The position numbers and the translations under genes are program-made. Positions 1 to 8,765 of a stretch of DNA of 64,000 nucleotides are shown piece by piece. Each line of letters starts with the position of its first letter. The first letter of the stretch is position 1. The notes beneath the pieces are model-generated. The model was not told where the DNA came from. It saw nothing but the letters and a program-made list of their open reading frames with translations, and did not search any database. Source of the DNA: an uncultured Coriobacteriaceae bacterium (GTDB lineage: Bacteria; Actinomycetota; Coriobacteriia; Coriobacteriales; Atopobiaceae). The DNA is taken from positions 47,302 to 111,301 of the forward strand of contig CADAUA010000007.1 of assembly GCA_902791035.1 (NCBI GenBank), read 5' to 3'.

Positions 1-35
1 GCATGGCTATGAGCCAGGCGCACGAGGTTTGACGC

Positions 36-72
36 GGGCGGCGGTGCCCGGAGGCATCCGGTGCCGCCGCCC
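36..72 (+). terminator. GC-rich hairpin ahead of the GH3 gene
   Basis: Nine-base perfect arms (GGGCGGCGG at 36-44 and CCGCCGCCC at 64-72) enclose a 19-base loop. There is only a weak T-rich tail. An open frame entering from the left edge stops with TGA at 30-32, so this may be the 3' end and terminator of a gene outside the window. That reading rests on very little sequence. Confidence 0.35.
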
Positions 73-95
73 TTACCCTTGGAAGGAATCCCAAG

Positions 96-3000
96 ATGGC
101 AGACAAGAACAAGCGCGACGCGCACGCCAAGGGCGCCGGCGCCAAGCCCGCCCGCAAACCGGGCGTCGTGGGCATCGTGATACGCCTGGCCGTGGCCGTG
201 GCCTGCGTGGCCCTGATCGCGGCCGCAAACGTGATCCTGCCCGAGTACAAGCAGGTCATCGACTCCTACTTCGGCTACAAGCAGGGCTGGTCCACCGACG
301 GCCTCAACTCCGACGGCCTGGACCTGGAGTTCAACAAGTCCGACTACTCCCGCGAGGAGATCGGCGCCGCTGAGGAGGCGCTGGACGAGCAGATAGCCGG
401 CGAGGGCTTCGTCCTTCTCAAGAACGAGGGCGCCCTGCCCCTGCCGCAGGGCACCACCCTCTCCTTCGTGAGCGGCAACTCCCGCTCCCTGGGCTCTGCC
501 GGCGCGGGCGTGGTGGAGGCGGCCCTGGGCGGCTCCGGCGACACCGCAGACGCCCTGACCCCGGCCATGGAGGCCTATGGCCTCAACGTCAACTCCACCC
601 TGCTGGACTTCTATCGCACCGGCAAGGGCAAGGACTACGTGATGGGCCCGGGCTCCGTGAGCTACGGCGACGACGAGGACTTCTCCATCAACGAGTGCCC
701 CCTCTCCGAGCTCCAGAGCGCCGGCGTGCTGGACTCCATGCAGGGAACCACGCCCGTCTTCGTGATGAAGCGCGTGGCTGGTGAGGGTCGCGACATGCCC
801 CGCTCCATGTACAACCACGCCGCCAGCGACGAGGACAAGGCCCGCTCCTACCTGGAGCCCGACTCCACCGAGCTGGAGATCCTCCAGTACCTCAACGACA
901 ACTTCGACAACACCGTCCTTGTCGTGAACTCCAACGCCGCCGTGGAGCTGGATTGGCTGGCCCAGTTCCCCAACATCAAGTCCGTAATCGTGGTCCCCAG
1001 CACGGGCACCTACGGCATGAACTCCCTGGCGGGCATCCTCACGGGCGCCGTCAATCCCTCCGGCCGCACCGTCGACACCTACGTTGCCGATGCCTCGGCC
1101 AGCCCTGCCGCCCAGAACTTTGGCGACTACCAGTACCTTGACGCCTCCGGCAACATGACCAAGTACAACTACGTGAGCTACGAGGAGGGCATCTATGTGG
1201 GCTATCGCTACTACGAGACCCGCTACGAGGATGCCGTCCTGGGCCAGGGCAACGCCGGGGACTTCGACTACGACACGGCCGTGTGCTATCCCTTTGGCTA
1301 CGGCCTCTCCTACACCAGCTTCGACTGGACGGACTTCTCGACTGCCTGGTCGGGCAAGGAGTGCACGGCTACGGTGACCGTGACCAATACCGGCTCCGTT
1401 GCCGGCAAGGACGTGGTGGAGCTCTACGCCCAGAGCCCCTACACGGACTACGACCGCGCCAACGGCGTGGAGAAGCCCGCGGTGCAGCTGGTGGGCTTTG
1501 CCAAGACCAAGCTGCTGGAGCCCGGCGAGAGCCAGACTGTGAGCATCCAGTTCGACGAGCAGGCCCTGGCCGCCTATGACTCCCAGGGTGCGGGCACCTG
1601 GATCCTCGACGCCGGCACCTATTACCTCACGGCCGCCCACGACTCCCACGACGCGGCCAAGAACGTGCTTGCCGCCAAGGGCGCGGCGGTGGAGGGCAAC
1701 GCCTCCCGCGTGGCCACCTATGTGCCGACCAACGCCGACGTGGACACTACCACCTACGCTAAGGACTCCCTCACCGGCGAGAAGGTGGCCAACCGCCTGG
1801 ACTCTGCCCGCGGCGACGCCACCTACCTCACCCGCGCGGACTGGACCGGCACCTTCCCCACCCACGACGGCGAGGTGACCAGCCAGGTGTCCACCTGGGG
1901 CAACGAGATCAACGGCGAGGACGGCGTGTCCTACACCTACGGCAAGGTGGCCTCCGACGAGCTTATCGCCCAGCTCGACAGCACCGACTCCGGCAACCCC
2001 GACCTCAAGAGCTGGGACGGCGAGATGGTCTACGGCGCGGACAACGGCCTCTCCATTGCCGACCTGCGCGGCGCCGACTACGACGACCCCCTGTGGGACA
2101 AGCTGCTTGACCAGCTGACCGCCGAGGACTACGACCTGTCCATCTCGCATGCCGGCTACGGCAGCCAGTACCTGGCCTCCGTGGGCAAGCCCTTCGGCAT
2201 GGACGCGGACTCCACCTCCGGCTGGAGCTGGGGCGGCACGGGCATGAAGTACTGCAACCCCATGACAGTGGCCCAAACCTGGAACGTCGAGCTTGCCCAC
2301 CAGCTGGGCGTCATGATCGGCAACGAGTCCATCCTGGGCGGCGCCACGGGCTGGTACGCTCCCGCGACGAACATCCACCGCACCCCCTACAGCGGCCGCA
2401 ACGGCGAGTACTTCTCCGAGGACGGCTTCCTGGCCGGCAGCATGGCGTCGAACGAGGTGGTGGGTGCCGCCGAGAAGGGCGTGTACACCTTCGTCAAGCA
2501 CTTCGCCTTCAACGACCAGGAGAACCACCGCGGCGACCGTACCGGCCAGTTCTCCATGGCAACGTGGCTCAACGAGCAGTCCGCCCGCGAGATCTACCTC
2601 AAGCCCTTCGAGATGTGCATGAAGGCGGGCGACGTAGAGCTGGCTTACATAAAGAAGGACGCCGACGGCAACCTCCAGAACGCCACCACCAAGGTGCGCA
2701 CCTGCCAGGGCCTCATGACCTCCTTCAACCGCATTGGCGCCACCTGGGCGGGCGGAAGCTACCCGCTCATGACTGAGCTGGTGCGCGGCGAGTGGGGCTT
2801 CGACGGCTGGATTCTCACCGACAACGCGGACACGGGCGTCTTCATGAACGGCGGCCAGATGATCGAGGCTGGGGCGGACTCCAAGCTGACCACCCAGGAC
2901 CCCACGGCCACCTGGAAGTTCGACTCCACCAACCCCACCGACTACTACTACGGACGTCAGGCCATGCACCACCTGCTCTACACCATGAGCATGTCGCACG

Positions 3001-3170
3001 TGATGAACGGCTCCATGCCTGGCAGCCGCTACGTGAGCGGTGACGAGCAGGTGCAGACCTACGACCTCATCCACTGGGGCATCACCGGCGTGGGCGTGGC
3101 GGGACTCGCGGTCTGCGGGATCTTTGCCTGGCGCGCGCACAGCAAGCGCAAGGCCCTGGCTGGCAAGTAG
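96..3170 (+). CDS. membrane-anchored glycoside hydrolase family 3 beta-glycosidase, permuted domain order
   Basis: This 1024-residue protein is predicted to hydrolyse beta-linked glucosides or related oligosaccharides at the cell surface. It opens with a basic cytoplasmic tail and one membrane helix (about residues 24-48) and ends with a second helix (about 995-1015) and a basic tail. The GH3 C-terminal-type domain comes first, starting near 'EGFVLLKNEGALPL' (about residue 100). A fibronectin-III-like domain follows (about 424-530, 'VTVTNTGSVAGKDVVELY'), and the catalytic GH3 barrel comes last. The nucleophile is probably Asp909 in 'GWILTDNAD'; 'KHFAFNDQENHR' carries the usual conserved Lys-His. 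This order reverses that of most GH3 enzymes and is known from some rumen and gut bacterial enzymes. The ATG at 96 follows a GGAAGGAA ribosome site. It appears monocistronic, with a terminator downstream. Confidence 0.93.
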   Translation: MADKNKRDAHAKGAGAKPARKPGVVGIVIRLAVAVACVALIAAANVILPEYKQVIDSYFGYKQGWSTDGLNSDGLDLEFNKSDYSREEIGAAEEALDEQIAGEGFVLLKNEGALPLPQGTTLSFVSGNSRSLGSAGAGVVEAALGGSGDTADALTPAMEAYGLNVNSTLLDFYRTGKGKDYVMGPGSVSYGDDEDFSINECPLSELQSAGVLDSMQGTTPVFVMKRVAGEGRDMPRSMYNHAASDEDKARSYLEPDSTELEILQYLNDNFDNTVLVVNSNAAVELDWLAQFPNIKSVIVVPSTGTYGMNSLAGILTGAVNPSGRTVDTYVADASASPAAQNFGDYQYLDASGNMTKYNYVSYEEGIYVGYRYYETRYEDAVLGQGNAGDFDYDTAVCYPFGYGLSYTSFDWTDFSTAWSGKECTATVTVTNTGSVAGKDVVELYAQSPYTDYDRANGVEKPAVQLVGFAKTKLLEPGESQTVSIQFDEQALAAYDSQGAGTWILDAGTYYLTAAHDSHDAAKNVLAAKGAAVEGNASRVATYVPTNADVDTTTYAKDSLTGEKVANRLDSARGDATYLTRADWTGTFPTHDGEVTSQVSTWGNEINGEDGVSYTYGKVASDELIAQLDSTDSGNPDLKSWDGEMVYGADNGLSIADLRGADYDDPLWDKLLDQLTAEDYDLSISHAGYGSQYLASVGKPFGMDADSTSGWSWGGTGMKYCNPMTVAQTWNVELAHQLGVMIGNESILGGATGWYAPATNIHRTPYSGRNGEYFSEDGFLAGSMASNEVVGAAEKGVYTFVKHFAFNDQENHRGDRTGQFSMATWLNEQSAREIYLKPFEMCMKAGDVELAYIKKDADGNLQNATTKVRTCQGLMTSFNRIGATWAGGSYPLMTELVRGEWGFDGWILTDNADTGVFMNGGQMIEAGADSKLTTQDPTATWKFDSTNPTDYYYGRQAMHHLLYTMSMSHVMNGSMPGSRYVSGDEQVQTYDLIHWGITGVGVAGLAVCGIFAWRAHSKRKALAGK

Positions 3171-3202
3171 ACAAGGCGCAGGACCGAGGCAAGTGTCTGT
3201 CG

Positions 3203-3234
3203 GGGGTGGCCCTTCGGGGGCCACCCCTTGTTTT
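3203..3234 (+). terminator. intrinsic terminator of the GH3 gene
   Basis: A ten-base perfect stem (GGGGTGGCCC at 3203-3212, GGGCCACCCC at 3218-3227) with a five-base loop is followed by TTGTTTT. It lies 32 bases after the GH3 stop codon. Confidence 0.85.
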
Positions 3235-3267
3235 GGTGGGAGTTTCGGTGGAGGTAACCCTTCGGGG

Positions 3268-3748
3268 AGGACTACCTAACATCGTTATCCCACGGGGTTC
3301 AGGTGGAATCCCCGGACATCAAGGGTGGGTGGTCCCCTGTGGAGGACTACCCTCGGGTCCCGGTAGTGGTAGTCCCCTAAGGAGGACTACCTAACATCGT
3401 TAGCTCCGAGAATCCGGGTGGAATCCCCAGATAACAATAGTGGGTGGTCCTGTGAGAAGGACTACCCTCGGGTCCCGGTAGTGGTGGTCCTGTGAGAAGG
3501 ACTACCTATCGTCGTTATCTCCGAGAATCCGGGTGAGACCCCCGGACATCAAGGGTGGGTGGTCCCCTGTGGAGGACTACCCTCGGGTCCCGGTAGGGGT
3601 GGTCCCTTGAGAAGGACTACCTATCGTCGTTATCCCCGAGAATCCGGGTGGAATCCCCAGACATCAAGGGTGGGTGGTCCCCCGTGGAGGACTACCCTCG
3701 GGTCCCGGTAGGGGGTGATCCTGTGAGAAGGACTACCTATCGTCGTTA
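3268..3748 (+). repeat. tandem array of 115-bp hairpin-bearing repeats
   Basis: The motif AGGACTACCTA begins at 3268, 3383, 3498, 3613 and 3729, giving four units of 115, 115, 115 and 116 bp plus a partial fifth. Each unit holds two short inverted repeats of the form GGTGGTCC...GGACTACC, for example 3328-3335 with 3344-3351 and 3368-3375 with 3384-3391, and a CGGGtCCCG motif. One arm differs between copies (GGTAGTCC or GGTGGTCC) but pairing with GGACTACC survives as A-U or G-U in RNA read from the plus strand. No ORF follows the repeat period. The array fills most of the 715-bp gap between the GH3 and tsaB-rimI-tsaD genes. It resembles no mobile element I can name. Confidence 0.9.
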
Positions 3749-3885
3749 CATTTCCCGACCATGACGGTCCTGTCTTCTGGTACTGGCCCGGGTCACGTCT
3801 CCCTCCAAGCGCTACACTGGGGAGCCGTTGTGTTCCCAACTGCCGGCCGCGGCGTGCGCGGTTGACGGATTGCGAGTGATGCCCC

Positions 3886-6396
3886 ATGGCCCAGAGCCAG
3901 ACGGCGGCGGTTTGCGCCACCACCCCCCGGATCGTCCTTGCCCTCGACACCTCCACCGACATGCTGGCCTGCGCCGTCGGGCGCGTGAGCCCGGATGCCC
4001 AGAAGCCCGTCGAGCTTCTCGCCACGCGCGACCACATGTGCCGGCGCCGCGCCAACGTCGAGCTTGTGGGTACCTGCAAGGAGGCGCTGGCGGACGCCGA
4101 CCTGACCATGGCCGACGTGGACCAGGTGCTGGTGGGCCGCGGTCCCGGCTCCTTTACGGGCGTGCGCATAGGCGTGGCCACGGCCAAGGGCCTCTCCTGC
4201 GGGCTGGCCCGCCCCCTCTACGGCGTGTCGGCCCTCGATGCGACGGCCTGGGAGGCCTGGGTGGCTGGCGTGCGCGGGCTTCTCGCGGTGGCCATGGACG
4301 CCATGCGGGGCGAGGTCTATCCCGGAATCTATGAGCTGACGGACGCGGGCGCGCGTCGCACCTTCGAGTCCGAGACCGTGACAAAGACCGATGCCTGCGT
4401 GGAGGCGTGGTCCGCGCGTGCGGACAAGGACGACCTCCTCCTCACGGGCAACGGGCTGGTAAAGTACCGGACGCGCTTCGAGGCCGCGGGTTTTGCACGC
4501 TACGTGGACGAGGGCCTGTGGTATCCCAGCGGTCAGGGGCTCCTGCTCGCGTTTGCGCAGGTGTCTGGTGCCGTGACGGATGGCCGTGCGGACGACCCGG
4601 CTCTCTCTGGCGACCCCGCCCTGGTCCTTCCCATCTACACGCGCCTTTCGGACGCCGAGGAGAACGAGCGCAAACGGCTGGGACTCGCGCAGCCGGCCAG
4701 CGTGGAGGTCACGGGCGTGGACGACGCCCTGGCCGACCGTCACCTGCAGCTCCGTCCCATGAGCGTGAACGACCTGGACGCGGTGGCAGCGCTGGAGGCC
4801 GCGGCCTACGAGGGCTCGGCGCATACCCCCTGGAGCAGGAACGCCTTCTATGAGGAGCTCAGCCAGCCGGGCCGCAGCTGGTGGGTGGCTCACGATATGG
4901 GCCAGATCGTGGGCTTCTCGGGCGGTCTGCTTGCGGGTGGCGACTTCGAGATCGAGGAGGTCGTGGTCACGGAGGCGCGCAGACGCCAGGGGATCGGCGC
5001 CCGGCTGGTCACCCGAGTGGCCTACGATGGCCAGACCTTCGGTGCCCAGACGGCGTCGCTCGAGGTCGACGAGGGCAACGCGCCGGCTCGCGCCCTCTAC
5101 GAGCGGCTGGGCTTCGCGCAGGAGGGACGGCGGCCGTCCTACTACGGACGCGGGCACGACGCCCTTATCCTCCGGGCCCGCCTGCCCCTGGTGGCGGACG
5201 TGGAGGCTGTGGGCGCGCGCCCCGAGCCTGCGGCGTCCATACGTCCTTGGCCCATCGTGCCGGGGGAGAGAAGCGCGGAGGTCAAGGCGGCTCTTGCGGC
5301 CGCGGGCGACCTGATCCTGGCAATCGAGTCCTCCTGCGACGAGACGGCCATGGCTGTGATCGACTCGCACGGCGCGGTGTGCTCGTCCGTGGTGGCCACG
5401 AGCATCGACTTCCACGCACGCTTTGGCGGCGTGGTGCCCGAGATCGCCTCCCGCAAGCACGTGGAGGCCATCGTGGGTGTGTACGAGGAGGCCATGGCCA
5501 AGGCCGGCGAGCACTTTGGGTGCGATACCCTGGCCCCTGCCGACCTCGCGGCCGTGGGCGTCACGGCCGGTCCCGGCCTTGTGGGCGCCCTTGTGGTGGG
5601 CGTGGCCTTTGCCAAGGGGCTCTGCGCCTCCTGCGACCTGCCGCTCGTGCCGGTACACCACTTGGAGGGCCACCTCATGGCCAACCTCTTCGAGACGCCG
5701 GACCTCACGCCGCCCTTCGTGGCAAGCCTCGTCTCCGGCGGCAACACCATGCTCGCGCTCGTGCGCGACTGGGGCGACTACCAGGTGCTGGGGACTACCA
5801 TCGACGATGCGGTGGGCGAGGCCTTCGACAAGGTGGCCAAGGCCCTAGGGCTGGGGTATCCCGGTGGTCCCGTCATCAGCCGGCTGGCGGCCAAGGGCAA
5901 CCCCAAGGCCATCCACTTCCCCCGTGCCATGATGCACAGCGGCGACTATTCCTTCTCGCTCTCTGGCCTCAAGACGGCCGTGATCACCTATATAGAGGGC
6001 GAGAACCGCGCGGGCAGGCCCATCAACCTGCCGGACTTGGCGGCGAGCTTCGAGGCGGCGGTCATAGACGTGCAGGTGGCCAAGGCTGCGCGCGCTGTGG
6101 AGGAGTGCGGGGTGGACGACTTCTGCGTGGGGGGCGGTGTGGCGGCAAACCCGCAGCTTCGCGAAGCCTACCGCAAGGAGTTCGGCCGCAGGGGGGTGCG
6201 TGTGACGGTGCCACCCATGGCGGTGTGTGGCGACAACGCGGCCATGATCGGCGTGGTGGCCCTGCGGAGCTTCCGGGCGGGGCTGGTGAGCGACCTCACG
6301 CTGGACGCGGCGCCCAACGCACCACTTGGCACCTGGGCCTGCCCGGGCACGCCTGTGGTGTCTGGCGACTGGCCGGCCAAGCGCGGCAACAGGTAG
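3886..6396 (+). CDS. tsaD: TsaB-RimI-TsaD fusion: tRNA t6A37 threonylcarbamoyl transfer and ribosomal-protein N-acetyltransferase
   Basis: One 836-residue chain carries three usually separate proteins. Residues 1-about 260 are TsaB (YeaZ; 'LALDTSTDMLACAVG', 'GRGPGSFTGVRIGVATAKGL'), the scaffold partner of TsaD. Residues about 286-435 are a GNAT acetyltransferase of the RimI type with acetyl-CoA motif 'RRRQGIGARL' and 'NAPARALYERLGF'. Residues about 475-836 are TsaD (Kae1/Gcp), with 'ESSCDETAMAVID', the metal-binding 'HHLEGH', 'SGLKTAV' and 'GGGVAANPQLR'. TsaD/TsaB transfer threonylcarbamoyl from threonylcarbamoyl-AMP to A37 of ANN-decoding tRNAs; RimI acetylates protein N-termini. TsaE and TsaC are not in the window. 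The ATG at 3886 gives a normal TsaB N-terminus. In many genomes these three genes are neighbours, so the fusion keeps a natural operon together. Confidence 0.96.
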   Translation: MAQSQTAAVCATTPRIVLALDTSTDMLACAVGRVSPDAQKPVELLATRDHMCRRRANVELVGTCKEALADADLTMADVDQVLVGRGPGSFTGVRIGVATAKGLSCGLARPLYGVSALDATAWEAWVAGVRGLLAVAMDAMRGEVYPGIYELTDAGARRTFESETVTKTDACVEAWSARADKDDLLLTGNGLVKYRTRFEAAGFARYVDEGLWYPSGQGLLLAFAQVSGAVTDGRADDPALSGDPALVLPIYTRLSDAEENERKRLGLAQPASVEVTGVDDALADRHLQLRPMSVNDLDAVAALEAAAYEGSAHTPWSRNAFYEELSQPGRSWWVAHDMGQIVGFSGGLLAGGDFEIEEVVVTEARRRQGIGARLVTRVAYDGQTFGAQTASLEVDEGNAPARALYERLGFAQEGRRPSYYGRGHDALILRARLPLVADVEAVGARPEPAASIRPWPIVPGERSAEVKAALAAAGDLILAIESSCDETAMAVIDSHGAVCSSVVATSIDFHARFGGVVPEIASRKHVEAIVGVYEEAMAKAGEHFGCDTLAPADLAAVGVTAGPGLVGALVVGVAFAKGLCASCDLPLVPVHHLEGHLMANLFETPDLTPPFVASLVSGGNTMLALVRDWGDYQVLGTTIDDAVGEAFDKVAKALGLGYPGGPVISRLAAKGNPKAIHFPRAMMHSGDYSFSLSGLKTAVITYIEGENRAGRPINLPDLAASFEAAVIDVQVAKAARAVEECGVDDFCVGGGVAANPQLREAYRKEFGRRGVRVTVPPMAVCGDNAAMIGVVALRSFRAGLVSDLTLDAAPNAPLGTWACPGTPVVSGDWPAKRGNR

Positions 6397-6747
6397 CATT
6401 CCGGCGCGTGTCGTCCCGACGGCCTCCGTCCCAAAGGCCCCTCACCCAAAGGTGTCTCACCCAAAGGGATCCGATTCCCTTGGGACGACGTGTGACAGAA
6501 TCTTGCTGTTGAGAATCGCGAACAAATTTTCGATTTTCTCGGTACACGGACAGATGTTCTGTGCTATAGTCTCCACAAGGCGAACGAGAGTTCCTCCGGT
6601 GGCCCCCAATGGTACGGAGGATCGGGCGGCAGGGTCCGCACTGGTTCGTCTTGGATTTCAGACGTCTGGGATTTCCGTTCTTGTCAGAGAGCTTGCCTTG
6701 AGGCCGCGGGAGCGCGGTCTAGGCACCGTCTACCTTTGGGGGCTGCT
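6397..6747 (+). promoter_or_regulatory. 351-bp intergenic leader with promoter and small palindromes
   Basis: No gene is seen here. Near the TsaD end there are three near-repeats of CCCAAAGG (about 6430-6466) and a stem-loop at 6460-6485 (CCCAAAGGGA / TCCCTTGGG, one bulge) without a T-run. An extended -10 (TGC-TATAGT, hexamer 6565-6570) lies just after the palindrome ACAGA-TGT-TCTGT (about 6550-6562), a possible operator. A recognisable -35 is missing. The leader downstream is about 175 bases and contains a CCTCCG...CGGAGG hairpin. Confidence 0.5.
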
Positions 6748-7587
6748 ATGGGGTACCAGGAGAGCATGATCAGCGTCGCGTGTCTGGCCGAGGCCGTGGG
6801 CGTCCGAGAGGCGATCGAGGAGTACGGAGAGAAGTACTACGTCAACTACTACGGTACCGAGCGGGCAACCAAGGACATCTACCTCGGAACCCCGTGGTAT
6901 GCGGAGGATGAGCCCATGCCGGGTGCGTATCCGGACTACCGTGCTGGCTCGCTGTTCGTAGTCCTGGGCGGGCAGAGGAGTCCCCTGCAGAACGCCCCTG
7001 GCATGATCTGGATAGACGGCATCATCGGTCTGCGCGACGTCCCCTTCCGCAACTTCTTCGAGAACGTGGGCGAGGGGGAGATAAGTGCCGCAGTCGCCGG
7101 TGGATGTCACGGTGCGGTCACACGTGCCCGTCGGAGGATGTCCGACGTGTTCGAGGAGCATCTGGAGCTGGATCGCATGCTGCGGGAGGAGAGCGGTGCC
7201 CGGACCATCGTCACGCCTCCGATGCTCGAGCCGTCCCTCGAGGAGCCTGCGCCCGAGATGCCCTTCTGCGACGACTTCGAGTGGAACGAGGAGGATGAGC
7301 GCCAGTGGCGCGAGCAGCAGGAGCGCTGGGAGGAGCAGGAGAAGAAGCGCCGTGAGGAGCGGGAGAGGATGAGCGCGATCACTCCGGCAGACGTGGAGCA
7401 GAGGGTGCGCGAGATGCTGGACAATGGTGGAGAGAGCGTGCGCGTTCGCGAGGTGGCGACGTCGCTCGGCCTTACCGAGGGGATGGCCCGCTCCCGCATG
7501 GAGAAGCTCGTGAGCGCCGGATCGCTTGTAAAGCGGCGGCTGGATCGGGGGAGGGTGGCATACGCGCTTGCACAGCGCGATGTGTAG
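6748..7587 (+). CDS. unknown protein with C-terminal winged-helix domain
   Basis: I do not recognise this 279-residue protein as a named family. Residues 1-about 130 are a mixed domain rich in Tyr and Gly ('EKYYVNYYGTERATKDIYLG', 'GMIWIDGIIGLRD'). A highly charged Glu/Arg segment (about 175-215, 'EEDERQWREQQERWEEQEKK') is probably helical or coiled coil. The last 65 residues read as a winged helix-turn-helix ('VREVATSLGLTEGMARSRMEKLVSAGSLVKRR'), so a DNA-binding or regulatory role is inferred. Three in-frame starts are possible: TTG 6736, ATG 6748 after GGGGG, and ATG 6766 after AGGAG with tight spacing. It precedes an ABC importer gene by 65 bp on the same strand and may be co-transcribed with it. 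Confidence 0.75.
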   Translation: MGYQESMISVACLAEAVGVREAIEEYGEKYYVNYYGTERATKDIYLGTPWYAEDEPMPGAYPDYRAGSLFVVLGGQRSPLQNAPGMIWIDGIIGLRDVPFRNFFENVGEGEISAAVAGGCHGAVTRARRRMSDVFEEHLELDRMLREESGARTIVTPPMLEPSLEEPAPEMPFCDDFEWNEEDERQWREQQERWEEQEKKRREERERMSAITPADVEQRVREMLDNGGESVRVREVATSLGLTEGMARSRMEKLVSAGSLVKRRLDRGRVAYALAQRDV

Positions 7588-7652
7588 AATGGGCAATGCC
7601 TGATATTGGAAGGCGCCGGCGGGAAGCTGGCGCATGACAGGAAGGTAAAGCA

Positions 7653-8765
7653 ATGGCAGACAAGCGCACGTACAGCCGTCGTGAGGTCCTTGCGATAATG
7701 GCGGGCCTGGGGCTCACGGGCTTCCTGGGTGCCTGTGGTGGATCGGAGCAGGCCCAGGACCAAGGCTCCGAGCAGGCTCAGGGCGATCAGGCTGTTGGAA
7801 CCGATGCCAACGAGGCCCAGGTCGAGGACGTGAACGTTCGCGTGGCAGCCCTCAAGGGCCCTACGGCCATTGGCCTGGTGCAGATGATGGATACCACGTC
7901 GGGCATTCCCGCGGAAGGCGCATCCGAGGCGCCCACGGAGGTGGCGGAGGGATCGGGCATCACCTACAGCTACTCCATCTCCGGGGCACCCGACGAGGTG
8001 CTGCCGCTCGTGATCTCCGGAGACGTGGATATCGCGCTCGTGCCCTCCAACGCGGCGGCCGTCCTCTACAACAAGACCAAGGGTGGCGTGAGGGTGATCG
8101 ACGTAAACACCCTGGGCGTGCTCTCGGTGGTCACCGGCGATGCCTCCATCCAGGCCTTCGAGGACCTGGCCGGCCGTACGGTCTACATGAGCGGCCAGGG
8201 CGCGAGCCCCGAGTACACGCTCAACTACCTGCTCGAGCAGGCGGGGATCAAGGACCAGGTGAGCGTGGAGTGGAAGAGCGAGCACACAGAGGTGGCCTCG
8301 GTCTTGGCGACGGACCCCACGGCGGTGGGTGTCCTGCCGGAGCCCTTTACCACGGCCACCCTGGCTCAGAACGAGTCCCTCTCGGCTCCGATCGTGCTTG
8401 CGGATGTATGGGACAAGTACGCGGGTGCCACAGGCAGCAAGTACGTGATGGGAGTCACGGTAGCTCGGACGGAGTTCGTGGACGAGCATCCCGCAGCGCT
8501 CGAGGACTTCCTGGCTCGCCATGCGGAGTCGGTGCAGTACACGGCCGATGACGTGGACGGCGCGGCGGCCTTGGTGGTCGAGGCTGGCATCGTGGCCAAG
8601 GAGCCCATCGCCAAGAAGGCCATCCCCAAGTGCAACGTGGTCTGCCTTACGGGCGAGGAGATGAAGGACGCCCTTTCCGGCTACCTCCAGGTGCTCTTCG
8701 ATGCGGACGCAAGCTCTGTGGGCGGGGCGCTTCCCGAGGACGACTTCTACTACCTTGGCGCGTAG
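7653..8765 (+). CDS. NitT/TauT-type ABC transporter substrate-binding lipoprotein, Tat signal
   Basis: This 370-residue extracytoplasmic binding protein has a twin-arginine signal with lipobox ('YSRREVLAIMAGLGLTGFLGAC', split across residues 6-27), so it should be exported folded and anchored by lipid on the Cys of LGAC. A short Gln/Ala/Asp-rich linker follows. The mature part has the SsuA/TauA/NMT1-like pattern ('AALKGPTAIGLVQMMD', 'GDVDIALVPSNAAAVLYNKTKGGVRVI', 'VLPEPFTTATLA'). Substrates of this family include nitrate, sulfonates, bicarbonate and thiamine precursors; the sequence does not decide among them. The next gene encodes a fused permease-ATPase and overlaps or abuts it, so together they form a complete importer. 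Start ATG follows AGGAAGG. Confidence 0.9.
   Translation: MADKRTYSRREVLAIMAGLGLTGFLGACGGSEQAQDQGSEQAQGDQAVGTDANEAQVEDVNVRVAALKGPTAIGLVQMMDTTSGIPAEGASEAPTEVAEGSGITYSYSISGAPDEVLPLVISGDVDIALVPSNAAAVLYNKTKGGVRVIDVNTLGVLSVVTGDASIQAFEDLAGRTVYMSGQGASPEYTLNYLLEQAGIKDQVSVEWKSEHTEVASVLATDPTAVGVLPEPFTTATLAQNESLSAPIVLADVWDKYAGATGSKYVMGVTVARTEFVDEHPAALEDFLARHAESVQYTADDVDGAAALVVEAGIVAKEPIAKKAIPKCNVVCLTGEEMKDALSGYLQVLFDADASSVGGALPEDDFYYLGA

Noticed and set aside
3268..3748. Possible CRISPR array
   Set aside because: Units repeat over their whole 115-bp length with no unique spacers, and no cas genes are present.
3793..5673. Long minus-strand ORF opposite tsaB-rimI-tsaD
   Set aside because: A high-GC shadow frame with Arg/His/Gly-rich sequence and no domain; the plus strand encodes a clear enzyme.
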